A stretch of 7,381 nucleotides of DNA from an uncultured Lachnospiraceae bacterium (GTDB lineage Bacteria > Bacillota > Clostridia > Lachnospirales > Lachnospiraceae), in NCBI GenBank assembly GCA_946409475.1, contig CAMJWQ010000170.1:1-7381 (forward strand), read 5' to 3'. The notes beneath the pieces were generated by a model that was given only the letters and a program-made list of their open reading frames with translations, searched no databases and was not told where the DNA came from. Shown piece after piece: positions 1-7,320 of this stretch (within the stretch, counting starts at the first letter, position 1; every line of letters starts with the position of its first letter). A program made the translations under genes and the position numbers.

Positions 1-101
1 AAATGGGATATGCGGCGGCAGTATCCGTGGTGCTGTTATTAATCGTTCAGATATTTTCCAGAATGGCCAATAGCTTATTTGGTGAAAAAGAAGAATTTTA
101 A
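1..101 (+). CDS. Carbohydrate ABC transporter permease, MalF type (C-terminal end only)
   Basis: This is the last 32 full codons of a gene that enters from the left edge; the reading frame has its first whole codon at base 3 and stops with TAA at 99-101. The visible peptide begins MGYAAAVSVVLLLIVQIFS, which is a final transmembrane helix, and ends in a short polar cytoplasmic tail, FGEKEEF. An 'GYAAA' stretch leading into the last helix is typical of MalF/UgpA-type (CUT1) permeases, and the order MalF then MalG with a short gap supports this. It would pair with the permease that starts 16 bases downstream to form the membrane channel of a sugar importer. The EAA loop is outside the window, so the family call rests on the last helix and gene order. 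Confidence 0.8.
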   Translation, partial: MGYAAAVSVVLLLIVQIFSRMANSLFGEKEEF

Positions 102-106
102 AAGAG

Positions 107-112
107 AGGTGA
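107..112 (+). promoter_or_regulatory. Ribosome binding site deciding the MalG-1 start
   Basis: AGGTGA inside AAAGAGAGGTGAT lies 5 bases before the ATG at 118. It supports that ATG over the in-frame GTG at 79, which would overlap the previous gene and has no comparable site. Confidence 0.8.
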
Positions 113-117
113 TAGAA

Positions 118-987
118 ATGGCATATAGGGGAAGAAAAATCAATCCTTCAAAATTTGAAAAGAGTCAATTGAAAATACTGCTTATGATTCTTCCCATGGT
201 TATCTTCATGGCAATGCCCATTATCTTTATTGCAAACCATGCATTCAAACCAATGGATGAATTATTTGCTTTTCCGCCGACCTTTTTTGTAAGAAACCCA
301 ACACTGGATAATTTTACAAAATTAATAAAATTCAGCCGGACATCAGGAATTCCGTTAAGCAGATACATTTTTAACAGCGTGGCAGTGACAATATTGACCG
401 TGGGTCTCTCCCTTTTATTTACTACATTTGCCGCATTTGCCTTATCCAAGATTAAATTTAAGGGAAGAAATATGATTATGCAGATCAATCAGATTGCAAT
501 TATGTTTGTAGCTACGGCGGTATTGATACCGAGATACTTAGTAATCTGCAGGGCGGGGTTAATTGACACGGTATGGGCTCATGTACTCCCCCTGATTGCT
601 ATGCCTGTGGCATTGTTTCTGGTAAAACAGTTCGTTGACCAGGTGCCGGATTCTTTGATTGAAGCGGCGTATATAGATGGAGCCACAGATTTTAAAGTAT
701 ATTACAAAATTATCATACCAATGATCCGGCCTGCAATGGCAACCGCCGCCATACTTGTATTCCAGCAGGTGTGGACCAATATGGAAACGTCAAATTATTA
801 TATTAATAACGACAGTATGAAGACGTTGACTTTTTATATGAATTCACTGGTCAATGTTAACAATACCGTTTCCGGGCAGGGAATATCCGCAGCAGCGACA
901 CTCATAATGTTTGTACCGAATCTATTGCTGTTTATTGTACTTCAAAACAGCGTTATGAATACGATGGCACATTCCGGTATTAAATAA
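118..987 (+). CDS. Carbohydrate ABC transporter permease, MalG type (first pair)
   Basis: A 289-residue inner-membrane permease of the CUT1 sugar importer family, expected to form a heterodimer with the MalF-type protein encoded just upstream. The sequence shows a short basic N-terminus, a first hydrophobic helix at about 18-40, further helices near 86-109, 122-140, 155-170, 205-220 and 258-276, and the diagnostic EAA loop: EAA at 182-184, Gly188 in IDGA, then IIIP at 198-201. This loop docks on the ATP-binding subunit. The ending MAHSGIK is common in MalG-like proteins. Length fits the family. I chose ATG 118 because of the Shine-Dalgarno site 5 bases upstream; a GTG at 79 in the same frame would add 13 residues and run into the preceding gene. 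No ATPase or solute-binding protein lies in view, so the substrate is unknown. Confidence 0.95.
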   Translation: MAYRGRKINPSKFEKSQLKILLMILPMVIFMAMPIIFIANHAFKPMDELFAFPPTFFVRNPTLDNFTKLIKFSRTSGIPLSRYIFNSVAVTILTVGLSLLFTTFAAFALSKIKFKGRNMIMQINQIAIMFVATAVLIPRYLVICRAGLIDTVWAHVLPLIAMPVALFLVKQFVDQVPDSLIEAAYIDGATDFKVYYKIIIPMIRPAMATAAILVFQQVWTNMETSNYYINNDSMKTLTFYMNSLVNVNNTVSGQGISAAATLIMFVPNLLLFIVLQNSVMNTMAHSGIK

Positions 988-1013
988 GACGGGACAAAAG
1001 GAAGGGAGCAAAA

Positions 1014-3074
1014 ATGAAACGAAGAAAATGGGCTATTACAATAGCGGCGGGCTTCCTGATTGCAGCCGTATTTGCCCTGGGAGCAGGCTCGTGTGCCGTG
1101 TATGCGGAAACACCATATAAAACCTATACGGTAGATGGGTATGGACGGGTGAGGGAGACACAGACAGCATATCTTGCATATGAGACATTGACCGGGTTTG
1201 GTGAAGAAAGCTTTGCGGAGCCTGGTGATATGTGCATTGCCGAAGACGGGAATATTTATGTGGCGGATACCGGTAATGCAAGGGTTGTAGTGGGGAATAG
1301 TGAAGGGGAACTGGTAAAAATTATCGGGGAAGAAATTCTGGCGGCACCCAAGGGGGTTTATGTAACGGATAACAGGCATGTATATGTGGCGGACCGTGAT
1401 GCGGAGGCGGTTTTCGAATTTGATGAAGAAGGAGATCTGCTGAACAGGTATGCAAAGCCGGATAGTCCCTTATACGGGGATGCGCTCAGCTTTCAGCCCA
1501 TTAAAATCGTAGTAAATGATTCGGGCATCATGTTTATTGTCTGTGAATCGAATACCAATGGTATCGTAGAAATATCACCGGCAAACGGGGGGACTTTTCT
1601 GGGCTATTTTGGGACAAATTATACCTCCGTAAATCTGCAGACCATCCTTTACCGTATCATTTTAACGGATGCACAGCGTGCCAAGATGGTCAGCAGTATT
1701 CCTGCCACTCCCGATAATCTGGCAATTGATGAAAAAGAGCTGATCTATACGGTTACCCGTGGGGATGAATATGATACCCTGAAAAAATTGAATATGGCAG
1801 GAAATAATTTAATTGAGGCGGATGCCTATGATGATGTACCGGCAGCAGTTGCGGCGGGAAATCATGATAACATATACGTAGCTTCCCAGCAGGGATATAT
1901 CTATGAATATAACAGCGAAGGGGAACTTCTTTATGTTTTTGGCGGGCCGGACGACGGTACACAACGGGTAGGACTTTCAACCTTAGTGTCTGCGATGCAG
2001 GTGGATGGCCGGAACCGCATATACATATTGGATTCGGATATGTCTCAAATTCAGGTCTATGAGCCCACGGAGTTTACAGACCTGCTGCACCGGGCATTAT
2101 ATCTGTATGCCAATGGGCGTTACACGGAAAGCAAAGAACCTTTGACCGGAATACTTGAGATGAACAGCATGTTTGATTATGCCAATATGGCAATGGGGCG
2201 GGTTTACTATCAGGAAGAAAATTATGAAATGGCGTTAACATATGCAAGGCTGGCAAAGGATTATGAGGGGTATTCCGATGCTTTTTGGGAGATTCGAAAT
2301 TTGTGGTTAAAGAAAAATATCGTACCCTTTATGGCGGGAATAGTATTTTTGTGGCTGCTATGGAAATTAATAAAAGCACTTGATAAGAAGAAACATATAT
2401 TGGACGGATACCGGGCATGGAAAGAAAACAGCAGGAAAAACACAGTTCTGTCTAATTTGTTTTACGTGAAATATTTTATGTATCATCCCATAGACGGTTC
2501 CTACGGAATAGCCAGAGAGGGAAGGGCCTCCTATAAAGCATCTCATATTTTAATGGTACTATTCACGGGAGAATATATCATTAATAAATATCTGTGCGGA
2601 TTTTTACAAAAGACAATCCGGGAAGGCCGCTTTGAGGTTTTTTCCGATATAGGAATGATTGCTGTCATCATGCTTGGAATTACGCTTTGCCACTATTTGG
2701 TCTGCACGATCAATGACGGCGAAGGAACCATTAAAAAAATATATACCTATTTTACTTACAGCCTGGCACCCTATCTTTTTTTGACACCCATAAGATTTGT
2801 ATTGTCACATATTTTAACAGATAATGAGCAGTTCCTGATTACCATGGTAAAGGCAGCGATGTACGGATGGATTCTGGTATTAGGGGTTATTGCAATAAAG
2901 GAAGTAAACAATTATACATCTGGTGAAACATGTAAGGTGATTTGCCTGAGTATATTTACCATATTAGTTATGGCACTTTTGTTATTTATCATTTATGTAT
3001 TATGGGCACAGGTATTTGAGTTTATAAGTGCAATAGTTGGAGAGGTGGTGTACCGAATTGGCAGCCGGAATTAG
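1014..3074 (+). CDS. NHL-repeat / TPR / YIP1-domain membrane protein
   Basis: A 686-residue composite surface protein. It begins with a signal peptide (MKRRK, hydrophobic core to about 27, likely cleavage after AVYA at 31). Residues about 66-350 carry repeated NHL-type beta-propeller blades, seen as IYVADTGNARVVV (81-93), VYVADRD (123-129), IYVASQQG (287-294) and IYILDSD (336-342), usually followed by a D/E-G turn such as SEGEL. Residues about 354-422 are helical and TPR-like (ALYLYANGRYTESKEPL; RVYYQEENYEMALTYARLA). A transmembrane helix follows at about 436-454, then the Lys-rich KALDKKKH, so the propeller and TPR part should face outward. From about 485 to 668 is a multi-pass region with the motif HPIDGSYGIAREGRAS (491-506), which matches YIP1-family domains. 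GGGAG at 1004-1008, 5 bases before ATG, supports the start; the gap to the previous gene is 26 bases. The function is unknown. A receptor, scaffold or sensor linking the secreted partner to the transporters is inference. A weak lipobox-like AGSC at 24-27 exists, but cleavage at AVYA looks better. Confidence 0.85.
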   Translation: MKRRKWAITIAAGFLIAAVFALGAGSCAVYAETPYKTYTVDGYGRVRETQTAYLAYETLTGFGEESFAEPGDMCIAEDGNIYVADTGNARVVVGNSEGELVKIIGEEILAAPKGVYVTDNRHVYVADRDAEAVFEFDEEGDLLNRYAKPDSPLYGDALSFQPIKIVVNDSGIMFIVCESNTNGIVEISPANGGTFLGYFGTNYTSVNLQTILYRIILTDAQRAKMVSSIPATPDNLAIDEKELIYTVTRGDEYDTLKKLNMAGNNLIEADAYDDVPAAVAAGNHDNIYVASQQGYIYEYNSEGELLYVFGGPDDGTQRVGLSTLVSAMQVDGRNRIYILDSDMSQIQVYEPTEFTDLLHRALYLYANGRYTESKEPLTGILEMNSMFDYANMAMGRVYYQEENYEMALTYARLAKDYEGYSDAFWEIRNLWLKKNIVPFMAGIVFLWLLWKLIKALDKKKHILDGYRAWKENSRKNTVLSNLFYVKYFMYHPIDGSYGIAREGRASYKASHILMVLFTGEYIINKYLCGFLQKTIREGRFEVFSDIGMIAVIMLGITLCHYLVCTINDGEGTIKKIYTYFTYSLAPYLFLTPIRFVLSHILTDNEQFLITMVKAAMYGWILVLGVIAIKEVNNYTSGETCKVICLSIFTILVMALLLFIIYVLWAQVFEFISAIVGEVVYRIGSRN
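3039..3048 (+). promoter_or_regulatory. Ribosome binding site deciding a TTG start
   Basis: GGAGAGGTGG lies inside the end of the upstream gene. Its AGGTGG core sits 9 bases before the TTG at 3058. Another in-frame TTG at 3037 precedes this site and so has no ribosome binding site of its own in a suitable place. Confidence 0.7.
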
Positions 3075-5307
3075 AAAATTATTATGTTTTTTAGTGGCAG
3101 TGATTATTGCAGGTGTATGTATTGGACCTGCCAATGCCGATGCAACGTCTGCCGGAGGAGAGGAAAATACGGTGGAATCCGAATCCGTTGGTAAGGTTGA
3201 TAAATCGGAATGGATTACCATGGATGATTACCGGCTGATTGCGGAAAGCGGTACATACCGCATGTATTTTTATGAACCAAGGCTTTCCGTCATATTAGAG
3301 GATAAAGAGACGGGAAAGCTATTGGAATCTACCCTGAGTGATGAGGCGGATGACGGAAGCAGTAATAAGACCTGGAACGCCTATATGAAATCCGGAATTG
3401 TCCTTTCGGTGATCGTAGGAACCACCAATACATATCAGGCAGATTTAATTTCGTGCGATACCACCATGGACATAACCTATACGGATAAGGGATTTTCCGC
3501 AGAAATATATTTTACGGATTATATGCTGGGACTGACCTTAAATGTTTCTCTGGAAAATAATGAATTGGTGGTAAATGTCCCGGGGAGCTCTATTATAGAA
3601 GAAAAAGAAGGAACTTACATATCAACGGTAAGTATCTATCCTTTTCTGGGATACACCCATATGGATGATCAGGAGGGATATATGTTGATCCCGGACGGAA
3701 ACGGTGCCCTTATTTATCTGGATGATAAGGAGGGCAGGTATTCCACCGGATTCTCCCGGATGATTTATGGAAAGGATATCGGATTTTCGGATTCATCGGT
3801 ATCTGCGTTACTTTGGGACAGATACGATATGATTGTTGAGCCCAATGCGGTAATGGCTCCGGTTTTTGGAATGATACACAGTGAGGACAGGCTGGGCTAT
3901 ATTGCTGTTGTAGAGTCCGGAGATAAGAGAGCGAGCATTGAAGCTCATCCGAATGGAGTGATGGTAAATTACAATCGATGTTTTGCAAGATTTATGTTAA
4001 GAGACATCTATGTACAGCCGCTTAATAATTCCAATTCGGGTACGGTCACCAATGTAGAACAGAATAGAACGGATACGGATTTGCAGGTCCGGTATTTACT
4101 GGCGGACAAAGAAGAGGCAGATTATTCAGGACTTGCGGTAAAGTATCGGGATTACCTTTTGGAAAGGAAGCTCATTATACCAAAGGATACCTCCTATAAC
4201 ACGAGAGTGGATTTTCTTGGTACGGACAGAGAGGAATGGCTGCTGTTTACAAAAGCGGTAACTATGACAACTACGGATAATATCGAAGAAATATATAATG
4301 AACTGCAGAGCTCCGGAGTGGAAAGCCTGCTCTCTGTCTACAAAGGCTGGCAAAACGGCGGCTTGTATCATGTGCCGATTACAAGGTATAAAGCCGACAG
4401 CCATATAGGAGGGACCTCCGGCCTGACCGATCTGATTATCGGTGCGGAAGAGAAAAATTATAAGCTCTATTTATATAATGATGCTTTAAGAAGCAATCCG
4501 GCCGAATTAAATGCAACATTCAATGTGGTGAAAAAGATTAATAAGCGTACTTTTGTTGAAGAAACATATGATCAGGTCTACGGAGAATTCCGATACCTGA
4601 CCCCGGCCAGAACGACAACACTTTTATCAGCTTTTGTAAATTCTTATATAGCGGAGAATGTAAATAACCTGGCAATATCCGGAATATCGGACAGTCTGTT
4701 TTCCTACAGCTATAAGGGCGGCCTTTATAGCAGGAGTGACTGTGGAGACAGCTATATAAGTGCACTGGCAGCAGTAGACGAGCGGACTGATTTGATTCTG
4801 GAGCGGCCCTTCAGCTATTTGTGGAATTATACGGATGCATTTTTAGATATGCCGCTGGGGTCCTCCGACTTTATGTATGAAGACGAGGAAGTCCCCTTTT
4901 TATCCATGGTATTAAAGGGCGTTATCCCCATGTATTCTGATTATGTTAACTTTGAGGCGAACCAGACGGAATTTTTTCTTAAGATGGTGGAGTCGGGTAT
5001 TTATCCGTCCTTTTATATTACCTATGAGAATTCTTCAGCCTTGATCTATACGAATTCGTCTGATCTTTACAGTACGGAATACGGTACGTACAAAGATACT
5101 ATTGTGGAATATGATAAGGAGCTGCGGGCAATAGCGGAGGCTGTAAACGGAGCATTCATTGTAAGCCATGAGAAGCTGGAGGAAGGTGTTGCAAAAGTTA
5201 CTTACGACAATGGGAAAGTGATTTATGTAAATTATACTGACGGGGATGTTGCTGTAGACGGATATCATGTAACCGCAATGTCTTATAAGATGGGTGAGGC
5301 GAAATGA
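3058..5307 (+). CDS. Secreted DUF5696-like protein, putative glycoside-hydrolase fold
   Basis: A 749-residue exported protein that I match from memory to DUF5696. A signal peptide is plain: MAAGIRKLL, hydrophobic core, cleavage after ANA at 25-27; no good lipobox (AGVC has Val before Cys) and no membrane anchor. Residues about 60-345 look like a beta-sandwich domain: alternating hydrophobic strands, LVVNVPGSSIIEE (170-182), STVSIYPFLGY (189-199), MLIPDGNGALIYLDD (209-223), MIYGKD (235-240), PVFGMI (268-273). ADYSGLAVKYRDYLLE (354-369) links to a probable TIM-barrel region (about 395-660) with VYKGWQNGG (427-435), HIGGTSGL (449-456) and YLYNDA (471-476), a pattern like glycoside hydrolases. 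The C-terminal YDNGKVIYVNYTDGD (716-730) resembles a small beta domain. The TTG start gives a proper signal peptide and follows a strong ribosome site; it overlaps the upstream gene by 17 bases, suggesting coupled translation. No catalytic residue can be assigned by eye; a glycan-binding role without catalysis is the main alternative. Confidence 0.8.
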   Translation: MAAGIRKLLCFLVAVIIAGVCIGPANADATSAGGEENTVESESVGKVDKSEWITMDDYRLIAESGTYRMYFYEPRLSVILEDKETGKLLESTLSDEADDGSSNKTWNAYMKSGIVLSVIVGTTNTYQADLISCDTTMDITYTDKGFSAEIYFTDYMLGLTLNVSLENNELVVNVPGSSIIEEKEGTYISTVSIYPFLGYTHMDDQEGYMLIPDGNGALIYLDDKEGRYSTGFSRMIYGKDIGFSDSSVSALLWDRYDMIVEPNAVMAPVFGMIHSEDRLGYIAVVESGDKRASIEAHPNGVMVNYNRCFARFMLRDIYVQPLNNSNSGTVTNVEQNRTDTDLQVRYLLADKEEADYSGLAVKYRDYLLERKLIIPKDTSYNTRVDFLGTDREEWLLFTKAVTMTTTDNIEEIYNELQSSGVESLLSVYKGWQNGGLYHVPITRYKADSHIGGTSGLTDLIIGAEEKNYKLYLYNDALRSNPAELNATFNVVKKINKRTFVEETYDQVYGEFRYLTPARTTTLLSAFVNSYIAENVNNLAISGISDSLFSYSYKGGLYSRSDCGDSYISALAAVDERTDLILERPFSYLWNYTDAFLDMPLGSSDFMYEDEEVPFLSMVLKGVIPMYSDYVNFEANQTEFFLKMVESGIYPSFYITYENSSALIYTNSSDLYSTEYGTYKDTIVEYDKELRAIAEAVNGAFIVSHEKLEEGVAKVTYDNGKVIYVNYTDGDVAVDGYHVTAMSYKMGEAK

Positions 5308-6368
5308 GTAAAAAAAAGTTGAGCAAAGAAGAAAAGGAATACAAAAAAAAGATAAAAGAAGGGCGTTTGGCCAAAAGAGAAGCGATGACAGGATTCCTGT
5401 TCGTCTCTCCCTGGATAGTCGGTGCGTGTATATTCCTTTTTTATCCGTTAATAACATCCTTCTGGTATGCGCTGAATAATATTAGAATTACTCCGGTTGG
5501 GAAGAGCTTTACCTTTGTCGGGCAGGGGAATTTCACACAGATATTATTATCGGATGCGGACTTCCCGGCCCAGATGCTGGATTATCTGACTTCAACGTTG
5601 ATAGCAATCCCTATTATTATCGTATTTGCACTGCTGATTGCAATGATGCTCAATCAAAAATTCAGGTTTAAGGGAATATTCAGACTGCTGTTTTTCTTTC
5701 CGGTCATTATTGTCAGCGGTCCGGTTATGTCCATGCTTTCCCAGGACGGGGCTGTTACTATTACTTCGGTAGATACACAGGCGATTGAAACTGCCATAGA
5801 GGCATTTATGCCGCCATATCTTGCGAGTCTTGTGTCGGAAGTATTTGCAAATATGATTATGATATTGTGGTATTCCGGAGTGCAGATATTGATCTTCCTT
5901 TCCGGATTACAGAAGGTTGACCGTTCCATGTATGAAGCGGCCAAAATTGACGGCGGCTCTTCGTGGGAATGCTTTTGGAAGATTACGCTGCCTAACATAA
6001 AACCATTGATCCTTTTGAACTGTATTTATACCATAGTGTTTATATCGGGCAATGAGCAAAACGAGATTATCACGCTGATAAAGAGCTCCATGTTTTCGGG
6101 AACGAAGGAAAAGGGATATGGATATGCATCTGCCATGGCGTGGATATATTCCCTGGCTGTTGTTTTGATCGTGATTGTCTTTGCGGGATTACTGGCAGGG
6201 CGTAAAGACGTATATGAACGCCGGGTGAAAAAAGTGAGAAAAGAAAGGAAAAGAGAAAAGAGAGCGGAAAAAAGGATAGAAAGGAGAAGTGCCGGAAATG
6301 CTAAGAAAATCGAAAGAGCAAGGAAAAAAAGCAAGTACTCGTCCTATAATAGCACAAAGGATTACTGA
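5304..6368 (+). CDS. Carbohydrate ABC transporter permease, MalF type (second pair)
   Basis: A 354-residue inner-membrane permease of the CUT1 sugar importer family. It starts with a Lys/Arg-rich cytoplasmic segment (residues 1-27), then the family-typical first helix with GFLFVSPWIVG (30-40) and FYPLITSFWYA (46-56). Helices follow at about 97-116, 125-145, 178-200, 233-248 and 278-298. The EAA loop reads MYEAAKIDGGSS (209-220), with ITLP at 227-230. Between the third and fourth helices is a polar, probably outward loop (about 146-176) that departs from the usual short linker. After the last helix comes a very basic tail (about 300-345) with RKERKREKRAEKR (312-324), unusual for this family. 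The ATG overlaps the stop of the upstream gene as ATGA, with GGGTGAGG at 5292-5299 as the ribosome site, so translation is probably coupled. It should pair with the next gene's product. Substrate unknown. Confidence 0.95.
   Translation: MSKKKLSKEEKEYKKKIKEGRLAKREAMTGFLFVSPWIVGACIFLFYPLITSFWYALNNIRITPVGKSFTFVGQGNFTQILLSDADFPAQMLDYLTSTLIAIPIIIVFALLIAMMLNQKFRFKGIFRLLFFFPVIIVSGPVMSMLSQDGAVTITSVDTQAIETAIEAFMPPYLASLVSEVFANMIMILWYSGVQILIFLSGLQKVDRSMYEAAKIDGGSSWECFWKITLPNIKPLILLNCIYTIVFISGNEQNEIITLIKSSMFSGTKEKGYGYASAMAWIYSLAVVLIVIVFAGLLAGRKDVYERRVKKVRKERKREKRAEKRIERRSAGNAKKIERARKKSKYSSYNSTKDY
6227..6289 (+). other. Polypurine tract at the MalF-2 / MalG-2 junction
   Basis: Of 63 bases only three are pyrimidines (T6235, C6265, T6277), and 6236-6264 is an unbroken run of 29 purines. 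It encodes the basic tail of the second MalF-type permease and holds several Shine-Dalgarno-like motifs, ending in the AAGGAG that serves the next gene. Confidence 0.85.
6281..6286 (+). promoter_or_regulatory. Ribosome binding site for MalG-2
   Basis: AAGGAG lies 11 bases before the ATG at 6298 and only 2 bases before an in-frame GTG at 6289, so it favours the ATG. The spacing is slightly long. A second in-frame ATG at 6382 has only a weaker AAAAGAG at 6368-6374. Confidence 0.6.
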
Positions 6369-7320
6369 AAAGAGCCTTTTTATGGATAGGAATAGAGATA
6401 AAATTCATAAGATGTTGTTTGGAAGCAAGGACAGGGAAGGCTTTCTGAAATTATTTTCTATTTATGCACTGCTTATTTGTATCGGATTTATATATCTGTA
6501 TCCAATCCTGTATATGACGAGCAGCAGCTTTATGACTTTAGAGGATTTACTGGATTCATCGATTAACTGGATTCCCGGTACCTTGACATTTTCTAATTAT
6601 TTACAGGCTGCTTCCAGTATGGACTTTTGGAAATCATTTGGACAGAGCATTGTTATTGCAGGCGTCCCCACTATTTGTAATCTGATATCCTGCTCGCTGA
6701 TCGGATATGGACTGGCAAGATTTGAATTTCCATTCAAGAAGGTTATTCTGGGGATTATAATCTTCTCCTTCATTCTTCCGAGCCAGATTACCATGATACC
6801 AACTTATGTATTGTATTCTAATCTGGGTATTTTAGGAACGGTGTGGGCCTTTATCCTGCCGGCAATTATGGGTATGGGAATCAATGCACCGATTTTTATA
6901 TTAATATTTTATCAATTTTTTAAACAGGTACCGAAAGTGCTTATAGAGGCGGCTCAGGTTGACGGAGTAGGTTATTTTCAATCCTTTGTCAGGATTTCAC
7001 TCCCTTCATCGGTGCCGGCAATTATTACGGTAGGCTTGTTTTCTTTTGTGTGGTACTGGAATAATTCTTATTTAACGGAGATGTATGTATCCGGAGTAAT
7101 GACCAGCTCCGGCTGGACAACGCTGGTTGTTCAGCTGGACAACTTTTCATCAAACTATTCCACCTATGCGACGACTGCAGCCAATGCCGCAACCAGTTTA
7201 AACGAATCTATTAACATGGCGGGTACTATGCTGACTATGCTTCCCTTATTAGTGATTTATTTTATATTTCAAAGATACTTTGTTGAGAGCGTTGATCGTA
7301 CCGGTATAACCGGGGAATGA
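6298..7320 (+). CDS. Carbohydrate ABC transporter permease, MalG type (second pair)
   Basis: A 340-residue inner-membrane permease of the CUT1 family and the partner of the preceding MalF-type protein. The N-terminal about 50 residues are basic and cytoplasmic; the first helix is about 51-73. Other helices lie near 114-139, 148-169, 181-207, 238-255 and 308-325. The EAA loop is LIEAAQVDGVG (215-225) with ISLP at 233-236, where the ATPase should dock. The protein ends RYFVESVDRTGITGE. The extracytoplasmic stretch at about 264-306 is Ser/Thr/Asn-rich (SSNYSTYATTAANAATS at 284-300) and longer than in the first MalG of this window. I chose ATG 6298 for its AAGGAG site; this makes a 71-base out-of-frame overlap with the upstream gene. 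A start at ATG 6382 (312 residues, no overlap) would be closer to normal family length and cannot be excluded. It is likely translated by coupling with its neighbour. Confidence 0.93.
   Translation: MLRKSKEQGKKASTRPIIAQRITEKSLFMDRNRDKIHKMLFGSKDREGFLKLFSIYALLICIGFIYLYPILYMTSSSFMTLEDLLDSSINWIPGTLTFSNYLQAASSMDFWKSFGQSIVIAGVPTICNLISCSLIGYGLARFEFPFKKVILGIIIFSFILPSQITMIPTYVLYSNLGILGTVWAFILPAIMGMGINAPIFILIFYQFFKQVPKVLIEAAQVDGVGYFQSFVRISLPSSVPAIITVGLFSFVWYWNNSYLTEMYVSGVMTSSGWTTLVVQLDNFSSNYSTYATTAANAATSLNESINMAGTMLTMLPLLVIYFIFQRYFVESVDRTGITGE

Noticed and set aside
1083..1094. Lipobox (AGSC) making the NHL-YIP1 protein a lipoprotein
   Set aside because: The -3 residue is Ala rather than the usual Leu, and a normal signal peptidase I site (AVYA before Glu32) follows at once; the protein is anchored by its own helices anyway.
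942..1379. A 145-codon open frame on the minus strand
   Set aside because: It lies antisense to the MalG-1 end and the signal peptide and first propeller blades of a clear gene, and its peptide is Cys/Pro/His/Ile-rich with no recognisable domain. It is a shadow of the real frame.
5035..5457. A 140-codon open frame on the minus strand across the DUF5696 / MalF-2 junction
   Set aside because: Antisense to two well-supported genes whose overlap and ribosome site explain the region; no family resemblance in the peptide.
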